Source: an uncultured Eubacteriales bacterium
Lineage (GTDB): Bacteria > Bacillota > Clostridia > UBA1381 > UBA9506
NCBI GenBank assembly: GCA_902478395.1
Contig: CABSKZ010000044.1
Coordinates: forward strand, 1-13,683
Direction: 5' to 3'
DNA: 13,683 nucleotides
Positions 4,727-13,506 of the stretch are shown here, in pieces. The notes beneath the pieces were generated by a model. It worked only from the letters and a program-made list of their open reading frames with translations, was not told the DNA's origin and searched no databases. The number at the start of each line of letters is the position of its first letter. Positions within the stretch are counted from its first letter, which is position 1. A program made the position numbers and the translations under genes.

Positions 4727-7615
4727 ATGAAAATGAGAAGAAAACTTAGAAGCATGGCATTTATCATGGCGGTGTTTTTTACGGTTTCTCAACTTCTGTT
4801 TGTTTCTGCGGCAAATATTTCTGAATATCCAGGAATTAAGGTGCCAACGCATATGTCGGACGGGGAGTTTTTCGGCGTTTGGGACGTGGCACAGAACAGC
4901 TGGAGCATACAGCCGAAACTGCGGTATGACCTTTACGAAGGGTTAAGCGGTGTCTGTACGCAGGCCAAAAAGGGCGACTATACCAAGGCGAAGGACGAAC
5001 TATTGTCTTATTACAGGGCCCGCACTGGAGTGCCGGAATATAAGCTGCCGGGTGATAATAACCCTTTATATGCGGATGCAATGAGTGAGAAAATATACGG
5101 CTGGATGGAAGTGGACAGCGCTGTCGGAGTAACCGCCGTTAAACCCGAATGGCAATATTATACGGTCGACCTGAACGTGAGTTCACCGGTGCCAACGAGT
5201 TTCTATCTGCTGGACAGCGACATGGACGGAAGCGCAGTTGAAATATACAGCAGGCGCAGCCCTGGAGGAGAATACGGCGCAAAATTGGAAGTTGTCGTCA
5301 ACGGTGAAAAGAAAACCTTCCCGGTCGTGGCCGATACATATATCAGTGCGGGTGATAATCGTTCTAAGAATTTCGGGGATTCTCCCATTCTGTATGCCCG
5401 GGAGGCCGCGGGTTCGGAGGAAAATCCGTTTGGTTCAGATACGGCAAGACCTTATTTCCGTTTTGATGTTGGTCAGCTCACGGGAAATATTTCATCAGTT
5501 AAATTGAGCTTTTATGCCAGAAGCAACAATGGCGCGGATAAAAAAATTTTTGTTTTTAGAACCGGCAACGAAAAGCAATTTGATGAAAAAACGTTTGTTT
5601 GGGCAAAGCATTATCCGCAGATATTTAACTTCAAAGAAACGGGATTTATATGGGACAGCGGCATGGTAAGCAGATGGAATTTGGATGCGGAGTGGATCAA
5701 TGCGGTCAGCCGCTTGTACCAGGTGGGATGGTTAATCCCGCATTACAAAGCGACTGGGAATGAGCTGTATGCGTATCGGGCGTTAGAAATTGCAATGAGT
5801 CTGTATGAGCAGCAGAACAGGGCGTTTTTTCCAAGAGATTTAGAAGCTGGATGGCGAACCGAATACCTTTGCATTCTGTTATTTGGAACGCTGAATAGCA
5901 GCATCACACCGGAGCTTTTTGCGGCGCAGTTAAAATATATGTATCTGCATATGGATGCCTTAAAGGACGTTGGTACGGTTGGGGCGTTCAACCAGGTCAG
6001 CGCCAAATTATGCGGTTTTCTCCGGCTGGCGGGTTATGTGCCCGAACTGGCGCAGGACGAGTGGTGGGAACTGGTGAAGGATAAAATGAAAACCCTGTAC
6101 GCCAGCTACTTGAACAATGACGGAAGTTACACCGAAGCCACCAGCGGCTATATGGGCGGTGTGGTGACGGAACTGCGGACAGCCCTGGAATTAATCGCGT
6201 TGCGCGACGGCGAGGAAGATCCGTACTACAACAGCCTGTTGGAATTTTACAGAAAGCTTGTGAAATATATCTTTGACATGGCGATGCCGTATGGGCGCAC
6301 CACCCCATATGGAGATGGCCCCCGCCTGGATTCCAAGACGTTCTGTTATAATGAATACCGCCTCTATCCCGAAGTGGACCCAAACGGGTATTTTGAATAC
6401 TTTGCTACAGAAGGACAGTTTGGGAATGAGCCTGACTATACTTCAACCGTGTATAAAGACAAGGCCATCGCGTTTTTGAAAAGCGGCTGGCTGCCTGAGG
6501 ATTTCGGTGCGACGATATGCGCAAATTTCGGAGGTACGCATAGCCATTACGGCGACTTGGGGCTGGACGTATCCGCTTACGGCGCGCCGCTTCTGGTTGA
6601 AGCGGGAGGGGCCTCCTACAGCCAGGGCTCTTTGATGTCCGGTGTGGCGAATAAAACCTATTCGCACAACACGATTGAAATTGACAAAAAGAACCAGGCG
6701 GGGTATGACTACGGTAATCTCAGTACAAATCAGCCCCAAAAGCTGCTTCTTGCCACCAATGGTCTGTTTGATTTTGTCGAGGCGGGGTCTGATAAGATTT
6801 ATCCCGGCTTCGATGTGAATAGAAAGGTGCTTTTCCTGCATAATTCATACTGGATTGTTTCCGATTATATCACGCCGCCCGAGGGGACGCACGTTTATAA
6901 ACAGGCTTGGCGGCCCGACACGCGGAATAACCTGACGCTAGACCCTGAAACGAAAGCGGCAACGACCCATTATGAAAACAGGCCAAATATCCAGGTGGTG
7001 CCGGCAGATCCTGAAAAGTCGGATGCGCGGATTGAAAAAAGCTATATGAACAGCCCCACTGACAGCGAACAGCTTACCGATTATGTCCGTTACTGCCGTG
7101 AGGACGTGTCCGGCCCGCAAACGTTCGACACGGTCCTCTATCCAGACAGGCAGGGAAATAAAACGTATGTTTCCGTACAGAGAATTGGTCTTGATGGGGT
7201 TCAGACCATTGATGCAACGGCCCTGAAGATTGATATTGGTTTAAACACCGGCTTCTATTATTCGTCAAACGAGCTAGTGCCGCCTGTCCGCGCGTTTGAC
7301 CGGTTTATAACCGACGGGCAGATGGCCTATGTTGAGCTGGACCAGAAGGATGCGGTTTCTGTAATCGCCCTGACAAAGTCAAAAACATTAAAACAGGGTG
7401 ATGTTGAAATCGTATCTTCCAAGGAGGAATTGCCTGACCTTGGCGTGAAATGGAGTACAGATACCCTGCAATTATTTACAGAAAGCGGTACGTTGCCATC
7501 TTCTGGGGTCAAAATTTATGCGGGCCGTCCTGTCAGCCGCGTAATGCTTAATGGCATAGAGGTCTCTTTCACTTATGCTGGTAATTCCGTTTCAACAAAC
7601 GGACTGCCGCAGTAA
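4727..7615 (+). CDS. Secreted heparinase II/III-family polysaccharide lyase with DNRLRE/CBM96-like insert
   Basis: A 962-residue exported protein. Residues 1-28 are a signal peptide (basic start, hydrophobic core, VSA before the cut). About 43-105 is the start of the lyase helical domain, with GDYTKAKDELLSYYRAR. About 195-300 is a beta-rich module beginning ADTYISAGDNRSKNFGD, like DNRLRE/CBM96 carbohydrate-binding modules. About 314-560 is the alpha toroid, with RWNLDAEWINAVSRL. About 575-780 is the heparinase II/III beta domain, with GGTHSHYGDLGLDVSAYG and TYSHNTIEID, followed by a beta tail. Such lyases cleave uronate-containing polysaccharides by beta-elimination. Candidate catalytic residues are N422, Y475 and H605 or H607, assigned by motif position only; N422 is followed by Gln where His is frequent. 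The start at 4727 is preferred because AGGAAAGG (4712-4719) is seven bases upstream; the ATG at 4721 is only one base from it. The next gene begins 22 bases after the stop. The substrate is unknown. Confidence 0.85.
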   Translation: MKMRRKLRSMAFIMAVFFTVSQLLFVSAANISEYPGIKVPTHMSDGEFFGVWDVAQNSWSIQPKLRYDLYEGLSGVCTQAKKGDYTKAKDELLSYYRARTGVPEYKLPGDNNPLYADAMSEKIYGWMEVDSAVGVTAVKPEWQYYTVDLNVSSPVPTSFYLLDSDMDGSAVEIYSRRSPGGEYGAKLEVVVNGEKKTFPVVADTYISAGDNRSKNFGDSPILYAREAAGSEENPFGSDTARPYFRFDVGQLTGNISSVKLSFYARSNNGADKKIFVFRTGNEKQFDEKTFVWAKHYPQIFNFKETGFIWDSGMVSRWNLDAEWINAVSRLYQVGWLIPHYKATGNELYAYRALEIAMSLYEQQNRAFFPRDLEAGWRTEYLCILLFGTLNSSITPELFAAQLKYMYLHMDALKDVGTVGAFNQVSAKLCGFLRLAGYVPELAQDEWWELVKDKMKTLYASYLNNDGSYTEATSGYMGGVVTELRTALELIALRDGEEDPYYNSLLEFYRKLVKYIFDMAMPYGRTTPYGDGPRLDSKTFCYNEYRLYPEVDPNGYFEYFATEGQFGNEPDYTSTVYKDKAIAFLKSGWLPEDFGATICANFGGTHSHYGDLGLDVSAYGAPLLVEAGGASYSQGSLMSGVANKTYSHNTIEIDKKNQAGYDYGNLSTNQPQKLLLATNGLFDFVEAGSDKIYPGFDVNRKVLFLHNSYWIVSDYITPPEGTHVYKQAWRPDTRNNLTLDPETKAATTHYENRPNIQVVPADPEKSDARIEKSYMNSPTDSEQLTDYVRYCREDVSGPQTFDTVLYPDRQGNKTYVSVQRIGLDGVQTIDATALKIDIGLNTGFYYSSNELVPPVRAFDRFITDGQMAYVELDQKDAVSVIALTKSKTLKQGDVEIVSSKEELPDLGVKWSTDTLQLFTESGTLPSSGVKIYAGRPVSRVMLNGIEVSFTYAGNSVSTNGLPQ

Positions 7616-7637
7616 GGAAAGAACGAGGAGGATTCAT

Positions 7638-10600
7638 ATGATGAAAAAATATAAAATGAACGGCCCGTTTGCTTTTATTGTCGCATTTGTGATGCTCTGC
7701 TGCTCCGCTCCGCTAGGCGTAGTGGCAATGCCCGAGGAGGATGACAGCGAAAACAGTGCCCTTGTATGGAACACCGTCCATCTTGCGAAGGGGGCTTTTG
7801 CGCGCGAAATGCTGGGGCCGCAGGGCAGAGCGCTGTTTTATGTGGATGGCGGCCCAGGTGCTGCTGCAAGAACGACATATTTGAATTTTGATTTGGCGGA
7901 TTATTTAAATGGAACCTATGGAGACATTTCCATTGAGGAGCTAAGACTTAAAATTAATGTTACAGAAAGGCCGTTTGCCGGCACAATAGGCGTTTATATC
8001 CTTCCGAAAGAATTGAGCGATTTTGACCCGGTAGCAATCGACGGGCCTACTGTGAATACCGTGAATTCGAAAACTGGAACCAGTATGATAAACGATGAAA
8101 GCAATTTTGCTGCCGGTATACCACATGGCCCTAATGAACCCACTCTTACCGGTGATATCTGGCCAGCTGTAAAAAAATATTTAGACGCAAACCCGGGTAC
8201 GACCTCCTTTACAATCAGGCTGTCTGAAATAAAAAAACCGGCTCCTGAGGCCCGGGTAACAATGGCTATGACCGGAGCAACTGCGAACAGCAACGAACCC
8301 ATTTTGAGGGTTGGCTTCAAGACAGAGGAAATGAAGCAGGTGGAGGAAGCCATCAGCGGCCTCTCGTTCGATAAGCTTTCGCTGGAAGATATACAAAATG
8401 TAACGAGAAATTTATCGCTGCCGGAAGAGACGGAAAATGGCGTTTCCGTAACGTGGGAGTCCTCCGACGCGGAAACCGTCAATCCCTCTACCGGGGCGGT
8501 GAAACGACCATCTTTTGGGGAAACCGATAAACAGGTAACTTTGACGGGAATTTTCTCCTATCAAGGGCAAGAAAGCAAAGTGGATTATGCCATTACTGTA
8601 CTGGCGGAACGGGCAAATCCCGCTTATTCCCATAATACGCTGCCAATAGCGGCAGACGGACATGGCACATTATTGAAAGTTGACCTGTCAGATTATCAAG
8701 CAAAATTGGACGAGCTGGACTCTATCCTGCTAAAGCTGGTTCCGCGTAACAGCACAGCCAATGCTGGAGATAAGCATATTACAGTTTATATGACCGATGA
8801 AACCAACACAGCAGGTATGCTCGGCGATAAATCGAATCCCATTGACACATTCACAGGACAGTTGTCCAATTCCTTCTACTCGGGCGACCTTTTGCCCGCG
8901 GTCAAACAATATTTCAGCAGCCATCCGGCCGCAAATGGCACTGTAACGTTTCGGATGGAATCTAAGAATGGAGAATTCCTGTTTCATGGTGCGGATGCCC
9001 TGAGTGATGACTTAAAACCTGGTATAATCGCGGTGTCCTATGAGGATGCGTTAAAAGAAACAATCGATTATTTAACCCCTGACAGATTATATGAAGGCAG
9101 TATTGACAGGGTGCGCGGTGACTTGGATTTGTTTACTCAATGGAAGTATTCCGCCAAAATCGATTGGCGCACGTCGGCTCCTGACATCATCACCCCTGCG
9201 GGGACGGTGAACAGGCCCGCTGAGAATACAACTGTAATACTGACCGCAACCGTAACGAGCGGAACTAGGAGCGAAAGCATAAGCATACCCGTTGCGGTTT
9301 TAGGAACCAATTCGGACAGTGCATATTTTCGGATGTTGCTTGACAGTATATCATTTGACAGGACGGTTACGACGGACAACTTTACGCTTCCTGTGATGCT
9401 GGAGCAAATGACAGTTGTATGGACGCCGGAAGACTCCGGCGTAACCACTGTTGACGGCGGGAACGTAACGGTTACACGTCTGAAGGGGCATGACTGCCTG
9501 GCAAAAATTACGGCAACGATTTCGGATGCGGGAGTGACGGAAAGTAAAGATTTTTATTTTACGGTTATCCGTCATCCGGGAAATGACAAATTGATGAAAC
9601 AAACCATTCTGGACGAAAACGGTACAAAAATAAATGCAATTGATGACAACATTGATTCGCGGTGGACTATTGAGACGGACAGAACCATCACGATTGATGC
9701 CGGCAACCCTAGAATCTTTGCCGAATTCTTGTTGGCATACGACGGACTCGACACAGCAGGGTTAACTGTCCAAGCGTCTCAGGATGCGCTTGTGTGGAAT
9801 GATATTTACACCAGTGGTACAATAAGTCCTGGTACTGCGGCCTATTTGACATTGGATGCGCCTGTATATGCAAGATATGTGCGTTTCATCCTTCCGGACG
9901 GCATAAATGGGGTGCGGTTTTTAGGCGGATATTCGGCGACGGCGGGGGATAGCCGGAGCCGCAGTGTTTTAGAAAAGATTGCACTGCCCGGCGTAGTGAC
10001 GGAGAACATTTCTCTGCCGGTTGAAGCGGAGGGGTATCCGGTAACGTGGATGTCGGGCGATCCGTCTGTAATCCGGGTGTCCGATTGCACTGCAATTGTG
10101 GAAAGACAATTGATGGACCGAACAGTTGATATGGTTGCTTCAATAATGATTGATCAAAAACCATATAGCATCTGTATTCCGGTGTTGGTTCAAAAACTTC
10201 CGTCTGCAAGCTATCATAATACCGCGCTATGGGCAAAGGAATACATGATATATCTCTGGGAACAGAATATCATCAGTGAATTTAACCCAAACAATGATCT
10301 TAAACGCGAGGAAATGGCGAAAATGATAACGTTAGGGTTCTCCTTGGAAAATGAGAAAGCAGATGTTCCGTTCACCGATATGCAAAGCGATGCCTGGTAC
10401 TATGGGTTTGTCAGCGCGATGTACAATAGCGGAATTACAAATGGAATCGGCAACAATACATTTGGGGTTGGGTTGAATATCTCTCGGCAAGATGCTGCGC
10501 TCCAAATAGCGCGGATTTTAGAAAACAAAGGGATTCTTTCGGCTGCATCTGAGGCGGAACACTTTGCTGACGATTGGGAAATCGCCGATTATGCAAAGGA

Positions 10601-10724
10601 AAGTGTATACGCATTGCGGGAATTGGGAATTTTGAACGGAGATGATAACGGTAACTTCCGTCCGGGGGACGATATTACCCGTGCTGAAATGGCGAAGCTA
10701 TTGGTTATGGCACTGCATGTATAA
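7638..10724 (+). CDS. SLH-anchored multimodular carbohydrate-binding surface protein
   Basis: A 1028-residue exported protein with a signal peptide (about 1-33, core FAFIVAFVMLCCSAPLG). Modules read in order: a jelly-roll/DNRLRE-like domain (about 43-225), an Ig-like domain of the atrophied bacterial type (about 236-325, with VTWESSDAETVNPSTG), a second jelly-roll-like domain (about 328-468), two further Ig-like domains (about 471-555 and 563-646), a discoidin/F5-8C-like domain (about 650-768, with IDDNIDSRWT and YARYVRFILP), a fourth Ig-like domain (about 775-853, VTWMSGDPSVIRVS), and three SLH repeats (about 856-1028). SLH repeats bind pyruvylated secondary wall polymers. Only the third carries the canonical TRAE; the first has KREE and the second SRQD. 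No catalytic domain is visible, so a binding or scaffolding role beside the lyase is likely. GAGGAGG (7625-7631) is six bases before ATG 7638; a second ATG follows at 7641. Confidence 0.85.
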   Translation: MMKKYKMNGPFAFIVAFVMLCCSAPLGVVAMPEEDDSENSALVWNTVHLAKGAFAREMLGPQGRALFYVDGGPGAAARTTYLNFDLADYLNGTYGDISIEELRLKINVTERPFAGTIGVYILPKELSDFDPVAIDGPTVNTVNSKTGTSMINDESNFAAGIPHGPNEPTLTGDIWPAVKKYLDANPGTTSFTIRLSEIKKPAPEARVTMAMTGATANSNEPILRVGFKTEEMKQVEEAISGLSFDKLSLEDIQNVTRNLSLPEETENGVSVTWESSDAETVNPSTGAVKRPSFGETDKQVTLTGIFSYQGQESKVDYAITVLAERANPAYSHNTLPIAADGHGTLLKVDLSDYQAKLDELDSILLKLVPRNSTANAGDKHITVYMTDETNTAGMLGDKSNPIDTFTGQLSNSFYSGDLLPAVKQYFSSHPAANGTVTFRMESKNGEFLFHGADALSDDLKPGIIAVSYEDALKETIDYLTPDRLYEGSIDRVRGDLDLFTQWKYSAKIDWRTSAPDIITPAGTVNRPAENTTVILTATVTSGTRSESISIPVAVLGTNSDSAYFRMLLDSISFDRTVTTDNFTLPVMLEQMTVVWTPEDSGVTTVDGGNVTVTRLKGHDCLAKITATISDAGVTESKDFYFTVIRHPGNDKLMKQTILDENGTKINAIDDNIDSRWTIETDRTITIDAGNPRIFAEFLLAYDGLDTAGLTVQASQDALVWNDIYTSGTISPGTAAYLTLDAPVYARYVRFILPDGINGVRFLGGYSATAGDSRSRSVLEKIALPGVVTENISLPVEAEGYPVTWMSGDPSVIRVSDCTAIVERQLMDRTVDMVASIMIDQKPYSICIPVLVQKLPSASYHNTALWAKEYMIYLWEQNIISEFNPNNDLKREEMAKMITLGFSLENEKADVPFTDMQSDAWYYGFVSAMYNSGITNGIGNNTFGVGLNISRQDAALQIARILENKGILSAASEAEHFADDWEIADYAKESVYALRELGILNGDDNGNFRPGDDITRAEMAKLLVMALHV

Positions 10725-10819
10725 GCTTCGGGCATATTGACAAGGTTCGGCGATGTGGAATCAAGCAGGTATGCACCGGAGTTAGGGTTAAACGGTATCG
10801 GGAAATACCTGAAAATTCA

Positions 10820-10849
10820 GGCGGAGAGCGAAAGCTCTCTGCCTTTTTT
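10820..10849 (+). terminator. Intrinsic terminator with GAAA tetraloop after the SLH gene
   Basis: GGCGGAGAGC (10820-10829) pairs with GCTCTCTGCC (10834-10843) around a GAAA loop, with one G-U pair, and six T residues follow (10844-10849). It lies about 95 bases after the SLH stop. Just upstream, CCTGA (10808-10812) and TCAGG (10817-10821) form a small hairpin that overlaps its left arm. Confidence 0.88.
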
Positions 10850-11634
10850 CATATGCTGGACGGCAGCCCATCTGGTATTTGACATCCAAAATAAAAAGAT
10901 AGATGACGGATAGTTGTCAGCTAATCAAAAAGAGCGTACTTTTGGGCAAGAACAATTATCTCCGGAGCAAAAAATCTACTCCAATTGGCTGGAATGGCGT
11001 AAATGAAAGGTGGTTTTAACAAAGAATGGTGCTGTTTTCGGCTTAGTGTCAGGACAGGCTTCTAATAAATCGGATTCGTGCGGATTGGCAAACGTTTCGA
11101 CTTTGGCGATGCCCTCGGCAAGAAATAGAGAAGGCGCTGCTTCGATACAAAGGGAATTTATCGCAATAAATTATGGTACGCCGAGTTTGGTTCCTTTTTT
11201 TATTGTGGATAATAATGTGGAACTTGACGTTGATATTGTAATCTACTGTTGGCATCCTATAAACCGATGCCTTTGTTTCGTCAGCAGTGCAGGCAATCTG
11301 ATTGGCTAGGTATATGTAATAAAGAAAATTGGCTTTTTGCCATTCAAATATAAATCGAAAATAAACTAGTACAAGTAACAATGCTCAAGCAATTTTATTT
11401 CAGCAGTTAATATCTCTTTGGCCTGAATTAAAGATTTTATAATAGTGCTGCGGGCGCAAACCCGTTAGAACTTTTTAATAGAACATAGTAATATCAATGG
11501 TTTGGAGGCAGGCATTAAGCAGTATTGCAGTAAGCATGAATAAATTTTGTATTTAATTAGTAATAGATGGCAATCATAAAATTAACTTTTGAAATTATTT
11601 ATCGATGAGCTTATGTAAAAATGGAGGAGTATTT
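10850..11634. other. Long intergenic gap with weak ORFs only
   Basis: This stretch of nearly 800 bases holds no gene I can support. A 99-codon frame starts at GTG 11010 and ends at 11309; its product has no recognisable domain and no properly spaced ribosome binding site, and an opposing frame of similar size covers the same bases. A 30-codon frame (10914-11006) looks more protein-like. A short hairpin CGGG-CGCAAA-CCCG follows the TATAAT at 11438-11443, which may be the hcp -10 box but has no good -35. GCAGTA occurs twice in 11519-11532. The base composition turns A/T-rich towards the hcp gene. Confidence 0.5.
10914..11006 (+). pseudogene. Possible small ORF or gene remnant (30 codons)
   Basis: From TTG 10914 to TGA 11004-11006 the frame encodes 30 polar, protein-like residues, including QEQLSPEQKIYSNWLEWRK at the end. 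The composition resembles a genuine C-terminus more than random translation. There is a stop codon directly upstream (10911-10913) and no ribosome binding site, so it may be the tail of a decayed gene or chance. I do not recognise a family. Confidence 0.2.
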
Positions 11635-13206
11635 TTGTCAGATATGTTTTGTTTTCAATGCCAGCAGACAGCAGGGAATAAAGGGTGTGTGCGTACCGGG
11701 GTCTGCGGCAAGCAGCCGGAAACGGCAAATTTACAGGATGATTTAGTCTATGAGCTAATTCGTTTGGCGGAGGCGTCAAATAAAGCGCAAAGCAGAACAA
11801 AGACGGCCGACCGGTTAATTATTGACGGATTATTTACTACACTTACTAATGTAAATTTTGATAACAAGTCGATCAAAGATTTTACAAACCGCATTACTGC
11901 CGAACAAAATTCAATCGGAGGATATGAAGGCCCCCTCGTAACGCTTTGGCATGATGAGACAGATATCGTTTCGCTGCGCTCAACTTTGCTTTTTGGGATG
12001 AAAGGGATGGCCGCCTACGCACATCATGCTATGAATCTCGGATATGAAGACGATGCTGTAACCGCATGGTTTTATAAAGGGCTCCGCGCCCTGAATCATG
12101 AGCATACCGTTGAAGAATGGTTAGCGCTCATCATGGAGTTCGGACAGGTCAATTATAAATGTATGGAACTGCTCGATCAGGCAAATACTGGAATGTTTGG
12201 CACACCTGTTCCCACAAGAGTCAATACAGATATTAAGAAGGGGCCGTTTATTGTTATCTCCGGTCACGACCTGAAGGATTTATCGCAATTGTTGGAGCAG
12301 ACTAAAGATAAGGGCATCAATGTTTATACGCACAGCGAAATGCTACCTGCCCATGGCTATCCTGAACTAAAAAAATATCCGCATTTAGCGGGAAATTTTG
12401 GGACTGCATGGCAAAGTCAACAAAAAGAATTTGAGGATATTCCCGCTCCTGTTTTATTCACAACCAACTGCTTAATGCCCCAACGTCCCAGCTATCAAGA
12501 TCGTGTTTATACAACCTCCGTTGTGGGATATGAGGGCTTGCCCCATATTTCTGCCGACGAAAACGGCGTGAAGGATTTTACACTGATCATCAAGCAGGCT
12601 TTGGATTTAGGCGGTTATGAACACGACCGGAGCATGAGCGGCATCAATGGTGGACATATGCTTACCACGGGGTTTGCCCATGGTACGGTTCTCGCAAATG
12701 CAGATAAAATTATCGAATCGATTCAAAATGGGTCTATTAAACATATTTTCTTAGTCGGAGGTTGTGACGGCGCTCACCCGGGAAGAAATTATTATACGGA
12801 ATTTGTGAAACAAACCCCGATGGATTCTCTCGTGCTCACGCTGGCTTGTGGAAAGTACCGTTTCAACGACCTAGATCTAGGTGAAATCAACGGTTTGCCG
12901 CGTATTTTAGATATGGGGCAATGCAATGATGCATATAGCGCCATCAAGGTGGCATTAGCTCTGGCGGATGCCTTTGACTGTACGGTAAATGATCTCCCAT
13001 TAACACTTGTTCTGTCCTGGTATGAACAAAAAGCGGTTTGCATCCTGCTTTCACTGCTTTCTTTGGGCGTCAAAAATATGTATCTTGGTCCTACCTTGCC
13101 TGCCTTTTTATCAGAAACAGTTGTAAAAACAATGGTCGATGCGTATGGCTTACAACCAATTACCGCTCCTGAACAGGACATGGATGCTATTTTGGGCAGA
13201 AGGTAA
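11635..13206 (+). CDS. hcp: Hybrid-cluster protein (Hcp, hydroxylamine reductase)
   Basis: A 523-residue cytoplasmic iron-sulfur protein. Hcp reduces hydroxylamine in vitro, and in enteric bacteria it acts as a nitric oxide reductase or nitrosylase under anaerobic nitrosative stress. The N-terminal cluster motif is C6-x2-C9-x8-C18-x5-C24, the spacing found in anaerobe enzymes. All hybrid-cluster ligands are visible: H211 (SGHDL), E235 (HSEMLP), C279 (TTNCLMP), C377 (GGCDGAHPGR), C405 (ACGKYRFN), C430 (GQCNDA), E464 and K466 (WYEQK). The enzyme is therefore expected to be functional. Start choice: GGAGG at 11623-11627 is seven bases before TTG 11635; ATG 11644 is too far from it, and an in-frame ATG at 11605 lies upstream of the site and has none of its own. 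The gene stands alone, with no adjacent hcr reductase or visible HcpR regulator, so its electron donor is encoded elsewhere. A terminator follows at 13331. Confidence 0.96.
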   Translation: MSDMFCFQCQQTAGNKGCVRTGVCGKQPETANLQDDLVYELIRLAEASNKAQSRTKTADRLIIDGLFTTLTNVNFDNKSIKDFTNRITAEQNSIGGYEGPLVTLWHDETDIVSLRSTLLFGMKGMAAYAHHAMNLGYEDDAVTAWFYKGLRALNHEHTVEEWLALIMEFGQVNYKCMELLDQANTGMFGTPVPTRVNTDIKKGPFIVISGHDLKDLSQLLEQTKDKGINVYTHSEMLPAHGYPELKKYPHLAGNFGTAWQSQQKEFEDIPAPVLFTTNCLMPQRPSYQDRVYTTSVVGYEGLPHISADENGVKDFTLIIKQALDLGGYEHDRSMSGINGGHMLTTGFAHGTVLANADKIIESIQNGSIKHIFLVGGCDGAHPGRNYYTEFVKQTPMDSLVLTLACGKYRFNDLDLGEINGLPRILDMGQCNDAYSAIKVALALADAFDCTVNDLPLTLVLSWYEQKAVCILLSLLSLGVKNMYLGPTLPAFLSETVVKTMVDAYGLQPITAPEQDMDAILGRR

Positions 13207-13306
13207 AATCATATGGGTTTCCAGTCTTTTTTTGAAAATAGGGCTTTTGATCCTTAAAGTCAATTAGAGAGGAACGCTCAAAAGATAAAAGTATTCTCTT
13301 CCGTTT

Positions 13307-13456
13307 ATGTTGATGAAGGAAAGAAAAACAAAAGGTCAACCGCTGTCAAAAGTGGTTGACTTTTTTCAAACTGGTGCAGGTATTTTTACATGGCTTATCT
13401 GCAAACGCAGTAAAATCAAGGATTTCAAGGTGAGTGAAGCGTACAATTCCGCGTAA
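13307..13456 (+). other. Small ORF overlapping the hcp terminator, possible repeat element
   Basis: ATG 13307 (or 13313) to TAA 13454-13456 encodes up to 49 residues with a hydrophobic middle (VVDFFQTGAGIFTWLICKR). No ribosome binding site is seen, and the frame runs through the terminator hairpin. The minus strand of the same stretch is also open for 36 codons, ending KKVNHF. Double-strand openness across a terminator is more typical of a dispersed non-coding element than of a gene. Confidence 0.2.
13331..13366 (+). terminator. Intrinsic terminator after hcp
   Basis: GTCAACCGCT (13335-13344) pairs with AGTGGTTGAC (13351-13360), with one G-U pair and a six-base loop, followed by six T residues (13361-13366). 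A-rich sequence precedes the left arm, so it may also stop transcription arriving from the converging minus-strand gene. Confidence 0.85.
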
Positions 13457-13506
13457 AGAAATTAAAGAGCCGAGCATACCCCTGGGGGTACAAGCGTAAA
13501 AAGGGC

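Noticed and set aside
10780..10849. Riboswitch at the end of the SLH operon (cyclic-di-GMP type considered)
   Set aside because: The stems and loops lack the conserved GEMM bases, and no gene follows within 780 bases.
11010..11309. 99-codon plus-strand frame starting at GTG
   Set aside because: No properly spaced ribosome binding site, no recognisable domain, unusual composition, and an opposing frame of similar length (11049-11381) over the same bases.
11450..11475. Short CGGG/CCCG hairpin as a terminator before hcp
   Set aside because: The stem has only four strong pairs and the T-run is displaced and interrupted.
11497..11556. 19-codon frame from ATG 11497 upstream of hcp, as a leader peptide
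   Set aside because: There is no ribosome binding site ahead of the ATG; the GGAGG nearby lies inside the frame.
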